From NCBI GenBank assembly GCA_019677205.1, contig JAAMXY010000487.1:1-64000 (forward strand): a DNA stretch of 64,000 nucleotides, in the 5' to 3' direction. The number at the start of each line of letters is the position of its first letter. Positions within the stretch are counted from its first letter, which is position 1. A program made the position numbers and the translations under genes. Source of the DNA: Pinguiococcus pyrenoidosus (taxonomy: Eukaryota; Sar; Pinguiophyceae; Pinguiochrysidales; Pinguiochrysidaceae). Of this stretch, positions 50,501 through 60,700 are shown piece by piece. The notes beneath the pieces are model-generated. The model was given only the letters and a program-made list of their open reading frames with translations. It did not search any database and was not told where the DNA came from.

Positions 50501-52383
50501 CATCTACAGCGTCGTGAGTGGCGGCGTCAAGCATCTAAAGTTCTACAAGATCGAGGGCAAGGCTTTGAAGGCCAAGAAGGGCCTCTTCGGCAAGTTCAAG
50601 ACCCCGGCCGTGCTCTGCACGGCGAATCTCAAAGTCCGCAACGAAGGCTGGCGGCTGATGACGGGTACGGCGAATGGGGATCTCTTCAAATGGAGCACTG
50701 ATCGCAAGGTGGAAGCGAGCTATCCCGCTCACGGCGACAAGAAGGTCTGGGCGATTCGCGCCTCCACGGACGGTACCAAGCTCGTGAGCGGCGGAGACGA
50801 CGGCTTCGTCAAGGTTTGGTCAGACACCTTTGAGACCATCTCGAGCTACGACATTCGGCACTACCGACCGCTGGTGGGCGTCTCGGACGAGATCATCGCC
50901 GTCCGGACGGTGGACTTCTTCACCATCGACGGGCGCGACAAGGTCTGCGTGGGCATTCGCGGGTCGGAGATCTTCGAGATCGATGTCGAGGAGGGCCAGA
51001 ACGTCTTCAACGAGCCGCTCGTGTCCGGGCACTACAAGTCGGAACTGTGGGGACTGGACGTCGACCCGGCAGACAATGATGCCTTCATCACTTCGGGAGA
51101 CGACGCCACCGTGAGGTACTGGTCGCTGAGCGAGCGCCGCTGCCTCAGCGTTCTCAACGTGGGAAACTGTTCGCGAGCGGTGGCCATCTGCCCAGACGCA
51201 GCTGAAGCCGCAGCTGGGCAATCGGCTGCGATGGAGGAAGTACCGGCGGCTTCTCTCATTCGAGCGCCGCAGAATGCGTCCATGGAAGCGACCGCATCCC
51301 TGTCTGACACCGTGGTCATGGTTGGGCTCGGGGGAGACGGGGGCAAGGCATCGAAGGCCACGAGGCAAGGAGGTTTCCGTGTGCTAAGCTTGAATCGGTC
51401 GAGTCGCGTCCTGCAGAAGGCGAATCAGAGCGGCCCATGCCCATCGAAGAGCACGCTGCAGGGGTATGTGTGCGTCCAATGCTGCGGGCAGTGGGAAGAT
51501 ATGACTCTCTGAGAGATGCTGCTCCGACGCCTGTTCTCTCCAGGATATTTCACGTGAACAAGAAGTGGGAATGGGTCAGCGACGTCAAGTTCAGCCCTTG
51601 CGGAAATCTCGTGGCCTTTGGAACGCACGACAACAGAATCTATATCTACAAGTAAGCGAGAACGAGCCTGTCCAGCGGAGAAAGAGGGCATCTCTGATCA
51701 GCTCCACACCATTCCCAATGCGATTTTCGTGCAGGATTGAGGTAGTGTCGCACGAGAGATGTCTACTTCCGTACCAGAAGCTGTCGGGCCACTCTTCCTA
51801 CATCACGCATTTGGACTGGTCAGCGGACTCGAGGTAAGTTTGTCGTGAGCAGGACACCTCTGTGCTCCCGGTGCTAACAGCAAGCCCAGCCACATCCAGA
51901 GCAATTGTGGCGCGTACGAGCTCCTTTTCTGGGACGTTGTGGAAGCCTCGCAGGTGATGGCTTTTTCTTCGTTTTTTCGGTATGCGTGGTGAATCGCACG
52001 TAGACCCGTAACTCGTAGCATTCCGCCTGCAGATCACGAGCGCGAGTCGACTGCGCGACGAGCGATGGGCGACTCAGACCTGCACGCTGGGATGGCCAGT
52101 GACGGGGATCTGGCGGGAGGGGCAAGATGGAACGGACATCAACAGCGTAGACTGCATGAATCGGAACGGCGATGAGCCTCCGCTCATGCTGGTCGCGGGG
52201 AACGACTCCGGCACCATCGAGCTGTTCAACTATCCGTGCATCAACTCCAACGCGCAGAGCGTCACGGGATCCGGCCACTCGAGCCACGTGATGAAGGTCA
52301 AGTTCACCAACGACAACGAGCGTGTCCTGAGCACCGGAGGCAACGACCGAACGGTGATGGTGTGGAAAGTTACGAGAAAATAG
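44517..52383 (+). CDS. Giant EF-hand protein with three tandem EML (HELP/WD40) units
   Basis: Exons 44517-51463, 51544-51651, 51735-51833, 51890-51953 and 52033-52383; 2,522 residues. It starts MGNSTSTW, a strong N-myristoylation signal, followed by an EF-hand region with a calcium loop near residue 141 (DFDGSNSVSFEE). Three units of about 750 residues each begin GGDEF[LM]xVKP[WY]xGAI (about nt 45340, 47590 and 49860). Each has a HELP-like segment (LELEWVYGYRAQDCRSNVQF) and double WD40 propellers with repeated ATGDEGRSP, TVGDDxSLRIW and FSPDGxxLAVGSHD blocks. This matches the EML5/6 type of microtubule-associated protein, with an added EF-hand module. Four small introns occur only near the 3' end. 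The inferred role is a membrane-associated or axonemal calcium-responsive microtubule scaffold. Confidence 0.9.
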
Positions 52384-52649
52384 AGCAGCCAGCGAGCTGC
52401 AGGAAACAAGCGAAGCAACAACTATCGAAGCAGCTCCTGGCCAGGCCCTGTCAACCGACGAATTCGGCGAACATGTCGCCCACTATCTGCTGGCCTGCTG
52501 CATCACTGCTTGGTGCGTTCCTATTGCCACGAAGCCGCGCGTCGTCCCGCTTGCAAGAGCTTGAAGCTCCGGATACCCTCCGCTGCGCACTTCAAGCGGC
52601 CTTCTCAAGCCTCCTTCCTGGCCTCTCCAGCTATGTCCGCCCGCCTGCC

Positions 52650-52955
52650 CTACGCACTGGGAGGAGGGTCCTTGCAGAATTCCTCGCATTCCGTGCGGCA
52701 GTAGCCCTCGTTGCCTGGAACGACCTGGAGGCACTCCTTCACGCAGTCCTTGAAACAGTCCTTCGCCGCCGCAATCCGCGGAGTCGCCAGCGTCGCCAGC
52801 ACCGCAGGGATGGCCAGCTTGGACACCTGTCCTCTAGAGAGCTGGGGACTACCTGCGGGCTCGAAAGGCCGCGCCGGTTGGCGCAGAGCGGAAGATAGTT
52901 GCACATACAATGCGGCCACAAGCAGCAACTTGAACAATCGCAGCGCGCGTGACAT
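52650..52955 (-). CDS. Small thylakoid-lumen-type Cys-hairpin protein
   Basis: Single exon, 101 residues. The leader is tripartite: signal peptide (LFKLLLVAALYVQLSSA), a short transit segment (LRQPARPFEPAGSPQLSRGQ), and a second hydrophobic segment ending in Ala (KLAIPAVLATLATPRIAAA), as expected for passage through the ER, plastid envelopes and thylakoid membrane. The mature part is only about 37 residues, with Cys spaced C-x3-C-x3-C-x10-C-x3-C-x3-C. Such symmetric spacing suggests a disulfide-linked helical hairpin. I recognise no named family. The gene starts 244 bp from the divergent ALG3 gene. Confidence 0.75.
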   Translation of the reverse strand: MSRALRLFKLLLVAALYVQLSSALRQPARPFEPAGSPQLSRGQVSKLAIPAVLATLATPRIAAAKDCFKDCVKECLQVVPGNEGYCRTECEEFCKDPPPSA

Positions 52956-53199
52956 GATCGGACGCGTGGAGACCCTCTACAAAGGTGCACTCCGAGTCGA
53001 CAAAGGCGTTCGTAACGTAAATGCGCCAATTTCGGGCTTTTGATGCGACTTCGGCGCTCCAAAACGCCTTCTGCGTCGCTTTCGGCGGAGCAACGGCTTT
53101 GGAGGATACCTACCGCTGTACTACAGCGCTAGAGCAACCGAAGATTCGCTCGGGCGACGCAAAAGAGCGGGTTTGGCGCCATTTCGGCATCTGGACGTC

Positions 53200-54632
53200 A
53201 TGCATGCGAAGGACAATGCTCACGAGGCTCCAGAGAAGCGCTCGACGATCGTCAAGCTGCTTCTGTGGCCCTGGACGCTCTTGAAGGCCATGCTACTCGC
53301 GACGGACAACATCTTCGTGGATCTCTGCCTTCTTTTGCTGCTGAGCTTCGAGGCTGTCGTCTGCGCGGCGGTCATCTTGCGAGTGCCCTACACGGAGATC
53401 GACTGGGTGGCCTACATGCAAGAAGTGAGCGGCTACGAGGCCGGACAGACGGACTACAGCCAGCTTCGCGGCGATACGGGGCCGCTCGTGTACCCAGCAG
53501 CCTTCGTGTACGTGTTCCAACTGCTCAAAGCGCTGACCCGGCAAGGCCACGCCATCCTGCGAGCTCAGTGCATCTTCGCTGGGCTGTACTTGCTCACGCA
53601 AGTGGCGGTCTTCCGGCTGTATCGGCGGGCTGGACGAGTGCCTCTCTACGTGTTTGGGCTGCTGTGCCTGTCGAAGCGGCTGCACTCGATTTTCGTGCTG
53701 CGGCTCTTCAACGACGGCGTGGCCATGCTCATGCTGTACATGTCCGTGCTGCTCTTCACTCGTCAGCGATGGCGTCTTGGTTGCGTCATGTACTCGTTGG
53801 CTGTTGGCGTCAAGATGAACGTGCTTCTCTTCGCGCCGGGGTTGCTCCTGCTGCTGCTCCAAGCCTACGGGTCGGCCGCAGGCGCCGTGGGATGTATTTC
53901 GATCTGCGCCCTGGTCCAGCTCGTCATCGGCCTGCCCTTCCTCAGAACGTATCCCGTGCAGTACATCGCCGGTGCTTTCAACTTGGGCCGAGTCTTCATG
54001 TACAAGTGGACGGTGAACCTCAAGTTTCTGAGCGAGGACGTCTTCGTATCGAAGCCGCTCAGTGTTGCACTCCTTGCGATGCACGTCATTGCGCTGGCAT
54101 TCTTTGCGCGGAAGTGGCTGGCTGGAAGCGGAGGCCCGGCGATCTGCATCAAGTACGACGACCGCTCCTTCAGCTCAAACCTGTTCGGCCGAGCCAAGGT
54201 ACGCGACCCGCATGCTCTGACAGGATGTCTTTGTGTCCAGCTCCATGTGACTTATTTGACTCTTCTTCNNNNCCCCCCCCCCCCCTCGCGCCGCAGTCCG
54301 CCCTAAGCCCGGACTACGTCGTGACTACCATGCTGGTTAGCAACTTCATTGGCATCGTGTTCGCCCGCAGCCTGCACTACCAGTTCTACGCATGGTATTT
54401 CCACGCGATTCCCTTCCTTTGCCAACGAGCGAAGTTCTCCCTCCCTGCGCAGGTGGCAATCTTCCTGAGTATGGAGTACGCCTTTGGGTACGTCTTCCCC
54501 GCAACGGCGGCAAGTTCACTGCTTCTGCAGGGTGCGCACATCGTCTTGCTCAGTGCCGTGTACACCAACTTGGAGGTTCCACAAGCGCTGGAGGCGGCAG
54601 AGAGCAGTGCAAAGGCGAAGAAGACGGCCTAA
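53200..54632 (+). CDS. ALG3: ALG3 Dol-P-Man alpha-1,3-mannosyltransferase
   Basis: Two exons, 53200-54198 and 54297-54632; 444 residues. ALG3 adds the first lumenal mannose to the Man5GlcNAc2-dolichol precursor of N-glycans in the ER membrane. The family hallmark is YTEIDWVAYMQEV, then DYSQLRGDTGPLVYPAAFVY. LRLFNDGVAMLMLYMSVL and NLGRVFMYKWTVNLKFL are also diagnostic, with about ten membrane helices. Exon 2 resumes ALSPDYVVTTMLVSNFIGIV. The C-terminus KKTA fits a dilysine ER-retrieval signal. The intron contains an assembly gap (NNNN at 54269-54272) beside a poly-C run, so its true length is unknown, but the coding sequence is complete. ATG 53200 is the first in frame. Confidence 0.94.
54269..54287. 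other. Assembly gap and poly-C run in the ALG3 intron
   Basis: Four undetermined bases (54269-54272) precede about fifteen C. The gap probably marks a homopolymer that could not be sequenced through. It does not disturb coding sequence. Confidence 0.95.
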
Positions 54633-54697
54633 GAGTTGTGTTGATTTTGAAAGAGCTTCTTGAAGGGACCACCTCAAACGTTCGGTCCTTGCTACCG

Positions 54698-57390
54698 CTA
54701 GGGTGCGCCCTGCCACGCTTCGAACACGTCGACGTATCTGGAGCGCACCGAGTCTGCACTCCTCACTTCTTCCATGGAGATGTTCTCGAAGCCCATGCCT
54801 GAAAAAGTGAGCTCGTCGTCGGTGGGCGGAGGTGACGACAGTTGCGGACGATCGGCCAGCTCGTGCGGGGCCTGGGCGTCTGTGTCGGTCTCGGAGTGTG
54901 ATTGCGCCTCGCTTTGAAACGGAAAGGGAGAGAGCAGGCTTGATGTCACAGAGAAAATGGAGCCCCACAAGGAGGATTCGCCACTCCCTTGCCCTTCCGT
55001 CTGCTTCACGTCGTCTTCCGCTTCGCTGCTGGAATCCTCCGAAGGCGGCACGCCCTCCGCCGCGTCGCTGAGCATGTTCGTGATCTCTCGGCAAGCGGCA
55101 GCAACTTCCCGCATCGATCGGCGCTGCGGCAGCAAGTCGACAGGAGCCGCGCCCTGCGCGTTGGCAACATCTGGCGGCGCGCCGTACCGGAGGAGCATCC
55201 TGACAATTCTTCGGCGCCCAAACTTTACGGCGAAGTGAAGTGGCGTGTCCCCAGCTCGAGTCGTGAGGGAAGGATCGGCAGCGCTCTCTAGAAGAGCCCT
55301 CGTCGCGCTCTCTGCGCCTCTCCACGCGGCGACGTGCAACGGAGTCAGCCCATTGACGTCACTGCCATCCACGGTGGCTCCGTGGTTTACCAGCAGCCGC
55401 ACGACGTGGCCACGATCAAGAGCGGCGCTGTGGTGGAGCGGTTGTCTGTCGAACGCGTCGCGCATGTCGGGGAAGGAGCCGGCCATGAGAAGGTTGAGGA
55501 CATCTCGGTCCTGGCCGGACGCTGCAGCAAACAACAGGCCGGTGCCCTTTTCCAGTCTCTGCATTTCTGCCGCGTAGGCGTCGGACGCAGGTGGCGGCCA
55601 GAACTTGTCACTGGACGTCTGGACGTCGTTCCAGACCCATCCCTCGTTCAGCGAAGCTCTCTCTCCGCGGGGCTGAGAGCGTGCCTGAGCCGCATTCTCA
55701 AAGAATTTCTCCCAGATCGCCAGATGCTTGGACGATGGCGCCTCGTGAAGCGAGAAGGTCGCGGCTTCGGGCGCGACGTCATCTGTGGCAAAGTGCTCTT
55801 CGCCTTCTTCCTCGTATTCATCGCCATGATCAGCAGATGCCTCGTGCGAAGCATGGTCTAGGTTGGCGACGCTGCGGTCTGTGAGCAGGTCACTTCGATG
55901 ACACTCTGTGCTCTGCTGCACGCCAGCCTCGAGCGTCGCCGCGCTGTCCACCGTCACACCCGGTGGAGCTTCGAGCACGTCGGACATCCACGGTGGCAGC
56001 GCCTTCTCAAGCAGATCGGATGAGTAGCCGCCCAATGGACTGTCGAGCGAAGGAGCGGGCGGCAGCGTCTCTTCGAAGTCCCGAGCCTCGCTTCCCAGCT
56101 CCCTTCCCGCGTCCCAACGTTCGAATGGATTGTCGCTTGCAGCATCCTCCTGGCTCTTAGCCAAACGCTTCTCGACTGCTGCTGCTGCTTCCTCCCAACT
56201 TGTCTCCGCCTTGCTATGAGAGATTGGGCTCTCCAGCGCGGTCGACTGTACGCCTTGCGGCGCGATGCGCTCCTCCTGCTTCTGCCAAGCAAACCCCTGA
56301 ACGGCACCCTCCTCAGATCCATCAGCAAAGTGTGGCTCAGCTTCTCCAAGCTCCAGTACGCCTTCTGGTTCTTCCCAAGCGGCCGCTTCGCTATCGGACT
56401 CGAACTTTCGATACTCTTCGTAGTCATCTGTCTCGAACGGCAAAATCACAGGATTGTCCTCCTCTGCGCGTGGACTTCGGACGTCTTCACTTACGTGCTC
56501 CGTAGCTTCCTTCTTGTCTGAGAGACCGCGCTGCTCGACGTTTTTCCCAGTGGTCTGCCTGGCCAGCACGTTGCTTTCGTTGCCCTTTGCAACTGGCGCT
56601 ATTGGTGTCGCCATCGGATCCTCTGCAGCCGGGTGAGTTGGCCGCTCCCACACGCTAGAGCCGTCGGCTGGGTTGTAAAAGTACCGATAGCCGTCCTCGG
56701 TGAAGCACTCCTCCCAGGCAGACGCACACTCTTCGCTGTCCGTCTCGCTGTGGCTTTCGCCCCTCTGAAGAGAGATGGGCTGCGCCCCAGACGCCAGCTC
56801 AGCGCTGGCAGGGCTCGGTGACGTCCTGGCGTCGACGTCCAAGGAATCATCACTACACGGTCTTGCAACGACAATCTCGTGTGGTTGGAGTCCGCCAGCA
56901 TCGGGAGCCGCCGATCGCCCGAGTTGACCGAGCTGCTCCATAGGCTCCGTGATGGTCACATCTTGATCCTTGTTGTCCAACGTCGCCTCGCTTTGAGTGA
57001 AGCTTCTCGCCTGTAGGAGCAGCTGCATCGCTTCAACGTTCCCCGTCTCCGCGGCCAGGTGAAGAGGACTGTTGCCTTGTGAGTTGATGGCGTGGGCATC
57101 GGCACCGCTCTCTAGGAGCGCGACGATGGCTGGAATGCACTTTGTTTGCACCGCAAGGTGCAGAGGCGTGTTGCCCAAAACGTCCCGCACATTCGGCTCG
57201 GAGCCACGCTGCAGCAGGATATCGATGCTTTCCGCCTTCGACGCCTCCTCCCTCGTCTGCAACGCGCAGGCGAGATGCAGCGGCGACTGACCGGCGTTGT
57301 TTCGGACGTTCACGTCGGCACCGGCAGAGACCTGTGGCAATCGAAGCGCGTGAGAGGGGAGCATACAGCATATGGAACTGGAACATGGAA

Positions 57391-57441
<51 letters not shown>

Positions 57442-57561
57442 CTTCTCTCTCATTTTTTCTCTTACCAAGAGCCTGAGACCGGCGAGAAAGCCCGAAGACG
57501 CGATGATGTGCAAAGGTGCGTCTCCAGCTTTGTTTACGGCGTTCATAGGATCTGCGAACAT
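54698..57561 (-). CDS. Ankyrin-repeat protein with a WW domain
   Basis: Two exons, 57466-57561 and 54698-57331; 909 residues. The first ankyrin repeat is split by the intron (NKAGDAPLHIIASSGFLAGL, then VSAGADVNVRNNAGQSPLHL). The N-terminal ankyrin block has about four repeats (VLGNTPLHLAVQTKCIPAIV, SQGNSPLHLAAETGNVEAM). A WW-type motif follows near residue 230 (AWEECFTEDGYRYFYNPADG then SSVWERP). A long acidic, disordered middle leads to a second block of about four ankyrins (NGLTPLHVAAWRGAESATRA, AGDTPLHFAVKFGRRRIVRM). The tail is Ser/Asp-rich. WW domains bind Pro-rich ligands, so this looks like a scaffold. Upstream exons may exist. The stop lies 65 bp from that of ALG3. Confidence 0.8.
57391..57450. 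repeat. CT dinucleotide repeat in the ankyrin-gene intron
   Basis: Nearly pure (CT)n on the plus strand, which is (GA)n on the sense strand of the intron of the ankyrin/WW gene. Translated through, it would give (ER)n, which shows it is not coding. Confidence 0.9.
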
Positions 57562-58243
57562 CGCCCTGGAGTCTCGTCTACCGCAAAGCTTTTCTTTATT
57601 GCCTTCCGCTACTGAACGTTGAGTGTCGTGCGAGCGAGTCCACGCGGCAAGCCAAAGATTCTGGGCGTGAGACTGGGGAGGGAGCAGATATGCCGTCGAT
57701 GTCCTTCCGTCCGCAGCGGCAAAGTTGCCATCCGCCACTGGCGCCTGCTCCCAACGCGAAGGGAATGTCGACCGCGGGAAGCGGGAAGTGGCAAAGTCGT
57801 CGAGTCGTATATAATAGATCAGGCGCCAAGCACCCTCCTGCCTCCGGAGGTCGAAGGTCCGAAACTCAAAATCAGAAATCCGAGAAGGGAATCCGAGATT
57901 CTCCCGAGAAGCTGTGCAGAGCCCCCTCGCCGGACGGTCCCGGAATTTGCCCGAGACTCGTGAAGCTGAAAGCTGGAAGCTGGAAACTGGAAACTGGAAA
58001 GTGAATGAACATTCGTTCATCAGCATGAATGCGGTGACCGTAATGACGTCTCATTTCATTCTATGAAGTGATGACGAACGCAGACGAAGTGTCCGCTTAC
58101 TCGAAGGAAAGAGACTTGTTTGTTCAAGAGCAGTGTATCTATTCGAAACGTAGCTCTGCTGCGAACTCTTCAGGCGTCGAAAGGCAAGGCCAAACGGAAT
58201 TTAGCGGAGGGCCTCCGAGCAACGGAAGAGGCCTTCTTGTCTT
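57562..58243. other. Intergenic region
   Basis: About 680 bp between the ankyrin/WW start and the AlkB stop. It contains a CTGGAAA-type tandem tract (57963-58002). Open frames are short and not convincing. Confidence 0.5.
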
Positions 58244-59357
58244 CTATGCCTCGGCTTCGTTGCGCCGCTCGAGCTGCTTCAAACGCTGCGCTTCTTCCTC
58301 AGCCCACTGACACCTCTTCCAAAACCGACACTGCTTCGTCTTGTCGGAGCCATAGGGCTTACAAAACAAGTAGTACATGCCGCGCTTCGCCTTTAGGCCA
58401 GCCTGAGAGGGACGCTTTTGTGAGTCAAGAAGCTTCCAAGGATCAAGTGTGAATGGCACATAAATCCACGCCCAGATCCAAATCTTCAAGAGCGTACCTT
58501 CTTGCCACAGTTGCAGAGCCCGAGATCTGGAAGGTGCTTTTTCATTCTGAAGGTCAGCGAGTAGCGCACCTACGAGCGAAGCGTGAGACGGACTGGCAGC
58601 ATTGGACGCGGCAATCCAAACGCCGACGCCTCACCAATCCACATGTTGGGTGCCTCTCGATGGTGTTGTTCGAGCACCGAGGGACGGCGTGCTGCCAGTT
58701 CTCCTGTGCATCGTTCCACATCACAACCGCTGAATTGTGCGGCAGCGGGATCGCAACGTATTTTGCTTGGTCATTGCTTTCGCCGGAAGCGGCGCCCTCT
58801 GCCTCGTCATCTGATCTGTCTGTCTTCGGCTCTGCTTCGCTCGGAAGAGGCTCTCCGCCTCTCAGATCGAAGCGGCGACACGCACCCAGGGTTAGTCCGA
58901 CGATGATCGGACGCGGCCCCAAGTCCATGATATGATCCGCATGAAAGCCGACCGTCTCGGATCCATCCAAATACTTGTTGGCCAGAGCGAAGGTCGGGTT
59001 CCACTTTGACCACGGCCGCTTCTCCCTGACCGCGTCTGCGACGATGCGAGCGGCTTCGCTTATCTCGGGGGGGGCGACCCTCAGCTCAGCGTCGTACTCG
59101 GTATATTGTGCACCGTCCTTGGCGGCATCCTGCTCGCCTTGTCCCCCACGGGCCTCGTCTGCATCGGTTGCTACTGCCATATTCTCGTCCAGCCCGAAGG
59201 AGCAAGTGGTTCTGGAAACGACGTACTGCTTCCCGCGAACAATCCACTTTGGTTGCTGCCAATCACCAGACAGCTCCTGCAAAGCGCTTAGCACCCTAAT
59301 TGGATACACCGAGGAGGCATAGTTAACAAGCATCAGGATCAGGATCAGGATCAGGAT

Positions 59358-59398
<41 letters not shown>

Positions 59399-59816
59399 CC
59401 GAAGAAGCGGCAGAGAAGGGAAAGGCGAAACGACGAGACGCAACACGGCACCTGGCTGCCATTGCTGCTGGCAATACATCTCGAATCACAGTGACTGGCG
59501 CGATCCGTTCCAGCTGTGCGTCGTCGACTTCTACCCACGGTGCCTTGGAAAGAGAGCCGAGAAGCTTCCGAGTTGGCGGACGATGGTCTCGGGGAGATCC
59601 CTACGATTCCATCACCTTCGGATACGCCTTGTACTTGGCCTTCCTCACAAACGACGAAGATCGCTGCGGCATCAGCACGGAGTGGACGCTCCGAAGCGAG
59701 GAAGAATCTCGCGATGTGGCGCCAACATCTCCGGCCTCTCGTGATTCGGGGACAGAAACGCCGCTTTCGCCAGCGCGTTGCCGCTTCGCCGAGCTTGGTG
59801 GCAGCGGCTCCGTCAT
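58244..59816 (-). CDS. AlkB-family dioxygenase fused to a GRF-type zinc finger
   Basis: Five exons: 59616-59816, 59452-59543, 58686-59295, 58498-58569 and 58244-58414; 381 residues. AlkB enzymes (ALKBH2/3 type) remove methyl groups from DNA or RNA with Fe(II) and 2-oxoglutarate. The joined sequence reads IAPVTVIRDVLPAAMAAR, then VLSALQELSGDWQQPKWIV. The iron ligands are in GFHADH (HxD) and NWQHAV, with the cofactor Arg region RYSLTFRM supplied by exon 4. The C-terminus has CNCGKKRPSQAG, KRGMYYLFCKPYG and CRFWKRCQW, which fits a GRF zinc finger such as those of NEIL3 and APE2 that bind single-stranded DNA. The exon 3 donor is the weakest point: GCC|GTCCCT keeps frame, while the stronger-looking CG|GTGCTC does not. 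A CAG repeat lies inside intron 2. Confidence 0.82.
59332..59398. repeat. ATCAGG and CAG repeats in an AlkB-gene intron
   Basis: About four ATCAGG units followed by about eleven CAG triplets (CTG on the sense strand of the AlkB gene). They lie between donor 59451 and acceptor 59296, so they are intronic, although the sense frame would read as poly-Leu/Ile. Confidence 0.85.
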
Positions 59817-60196
59817 CGAATGCCTTTCCCATATCGCTCGTGAGCATAAAAGATAGTTCAACAACGACAGTACAGTGCGGCGCACCCTGGAGAGAGGGGT
59901 CTCTTCGCAGCGGACTCGGGGGACCTGGAGCGCCGCGCGTGGCCACACATCGCACAGGCCAAGAAGCGCCGCTCCGCTGCGCCGGCATGGACATAGGTGC
60001 ACACAGAGCAGGTCCACGGCTCTTCCATCGCATTTCACGGAGAGGCGCGCGCGCACGGCGCTCGTCTCTGTCCGCCTCCGCGTCCTCTCCTTCCGTCTGT
60101 CCCCGCCGCTCTCCGTCCACCCGACCGCCAGCGGACAGACAGCGGCGCTCTCTGTCTGTGACTCACTTAGATCTGCGCGCTGCGCCACTGCGCATC
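59817..60196. other. Divergent promoter region
   Basis: A 380-bp spacer between the AlkB-GRF and TAF4-like starts. It is GC-rich with no TATA box, and no gene is supported. Confidence 0.4.
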
Positions 60197-60622
60197 ATGA
60201 GCGAGAGCACCAAGAAGCTCCTCGAGGACAGCGATGACGACGACGAGCCCACGGTGGTGGCGGCGCCCGCGGCAGCGGCGGCGCCAGCGCCTGCGCCCAA
60301 GGCGCCCGTGGCGGCGGCGGCCATGACTGGCGGGCGCAAGGAGAGCAAGGCGCAGCGAGATGCCACTGACGCGTTGAAGAGGGTGAGAAGTGTGGGCTTT
60401 GGGCCAGAGAAGATGCCGAGCGAAAAGCGACTGAAAGATGCGGCGTTCGTGCGGCGTTTCTTAGGGGTTACTACAGATGAGCCAGATGAGCCAGATGAAC
60501 ATGAACATGAACATGAACGCGCAGATGCTGGCTCTTCATGCCGTGGGCAACCCCGTGGCCTTTGCCAATGTCATGCAGAAGGTGCAGCAGGCTCAGGCGC
60601 AGCAACAGCAACAACAGCAGCA

Positions 60623-60663
<41 letters not shown>

Positions 60664-60667
60664 GGCG

Positions 60668-60700
<33 letters not shown>

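Noticed and set aside
49182-50534. 450-codon minus-strand open frame inside the EML gene
   Set aside because: Antisense shadow of the WD40 repeats; no family resemblance.
59332-59451. Poly-leucine/isoleucine membrane anchor on the AlkB protein
   Set aside because: It comes from CTG and ATCCTG repeats within an intron; splicing joins MAAR to VLSALQEL without it.
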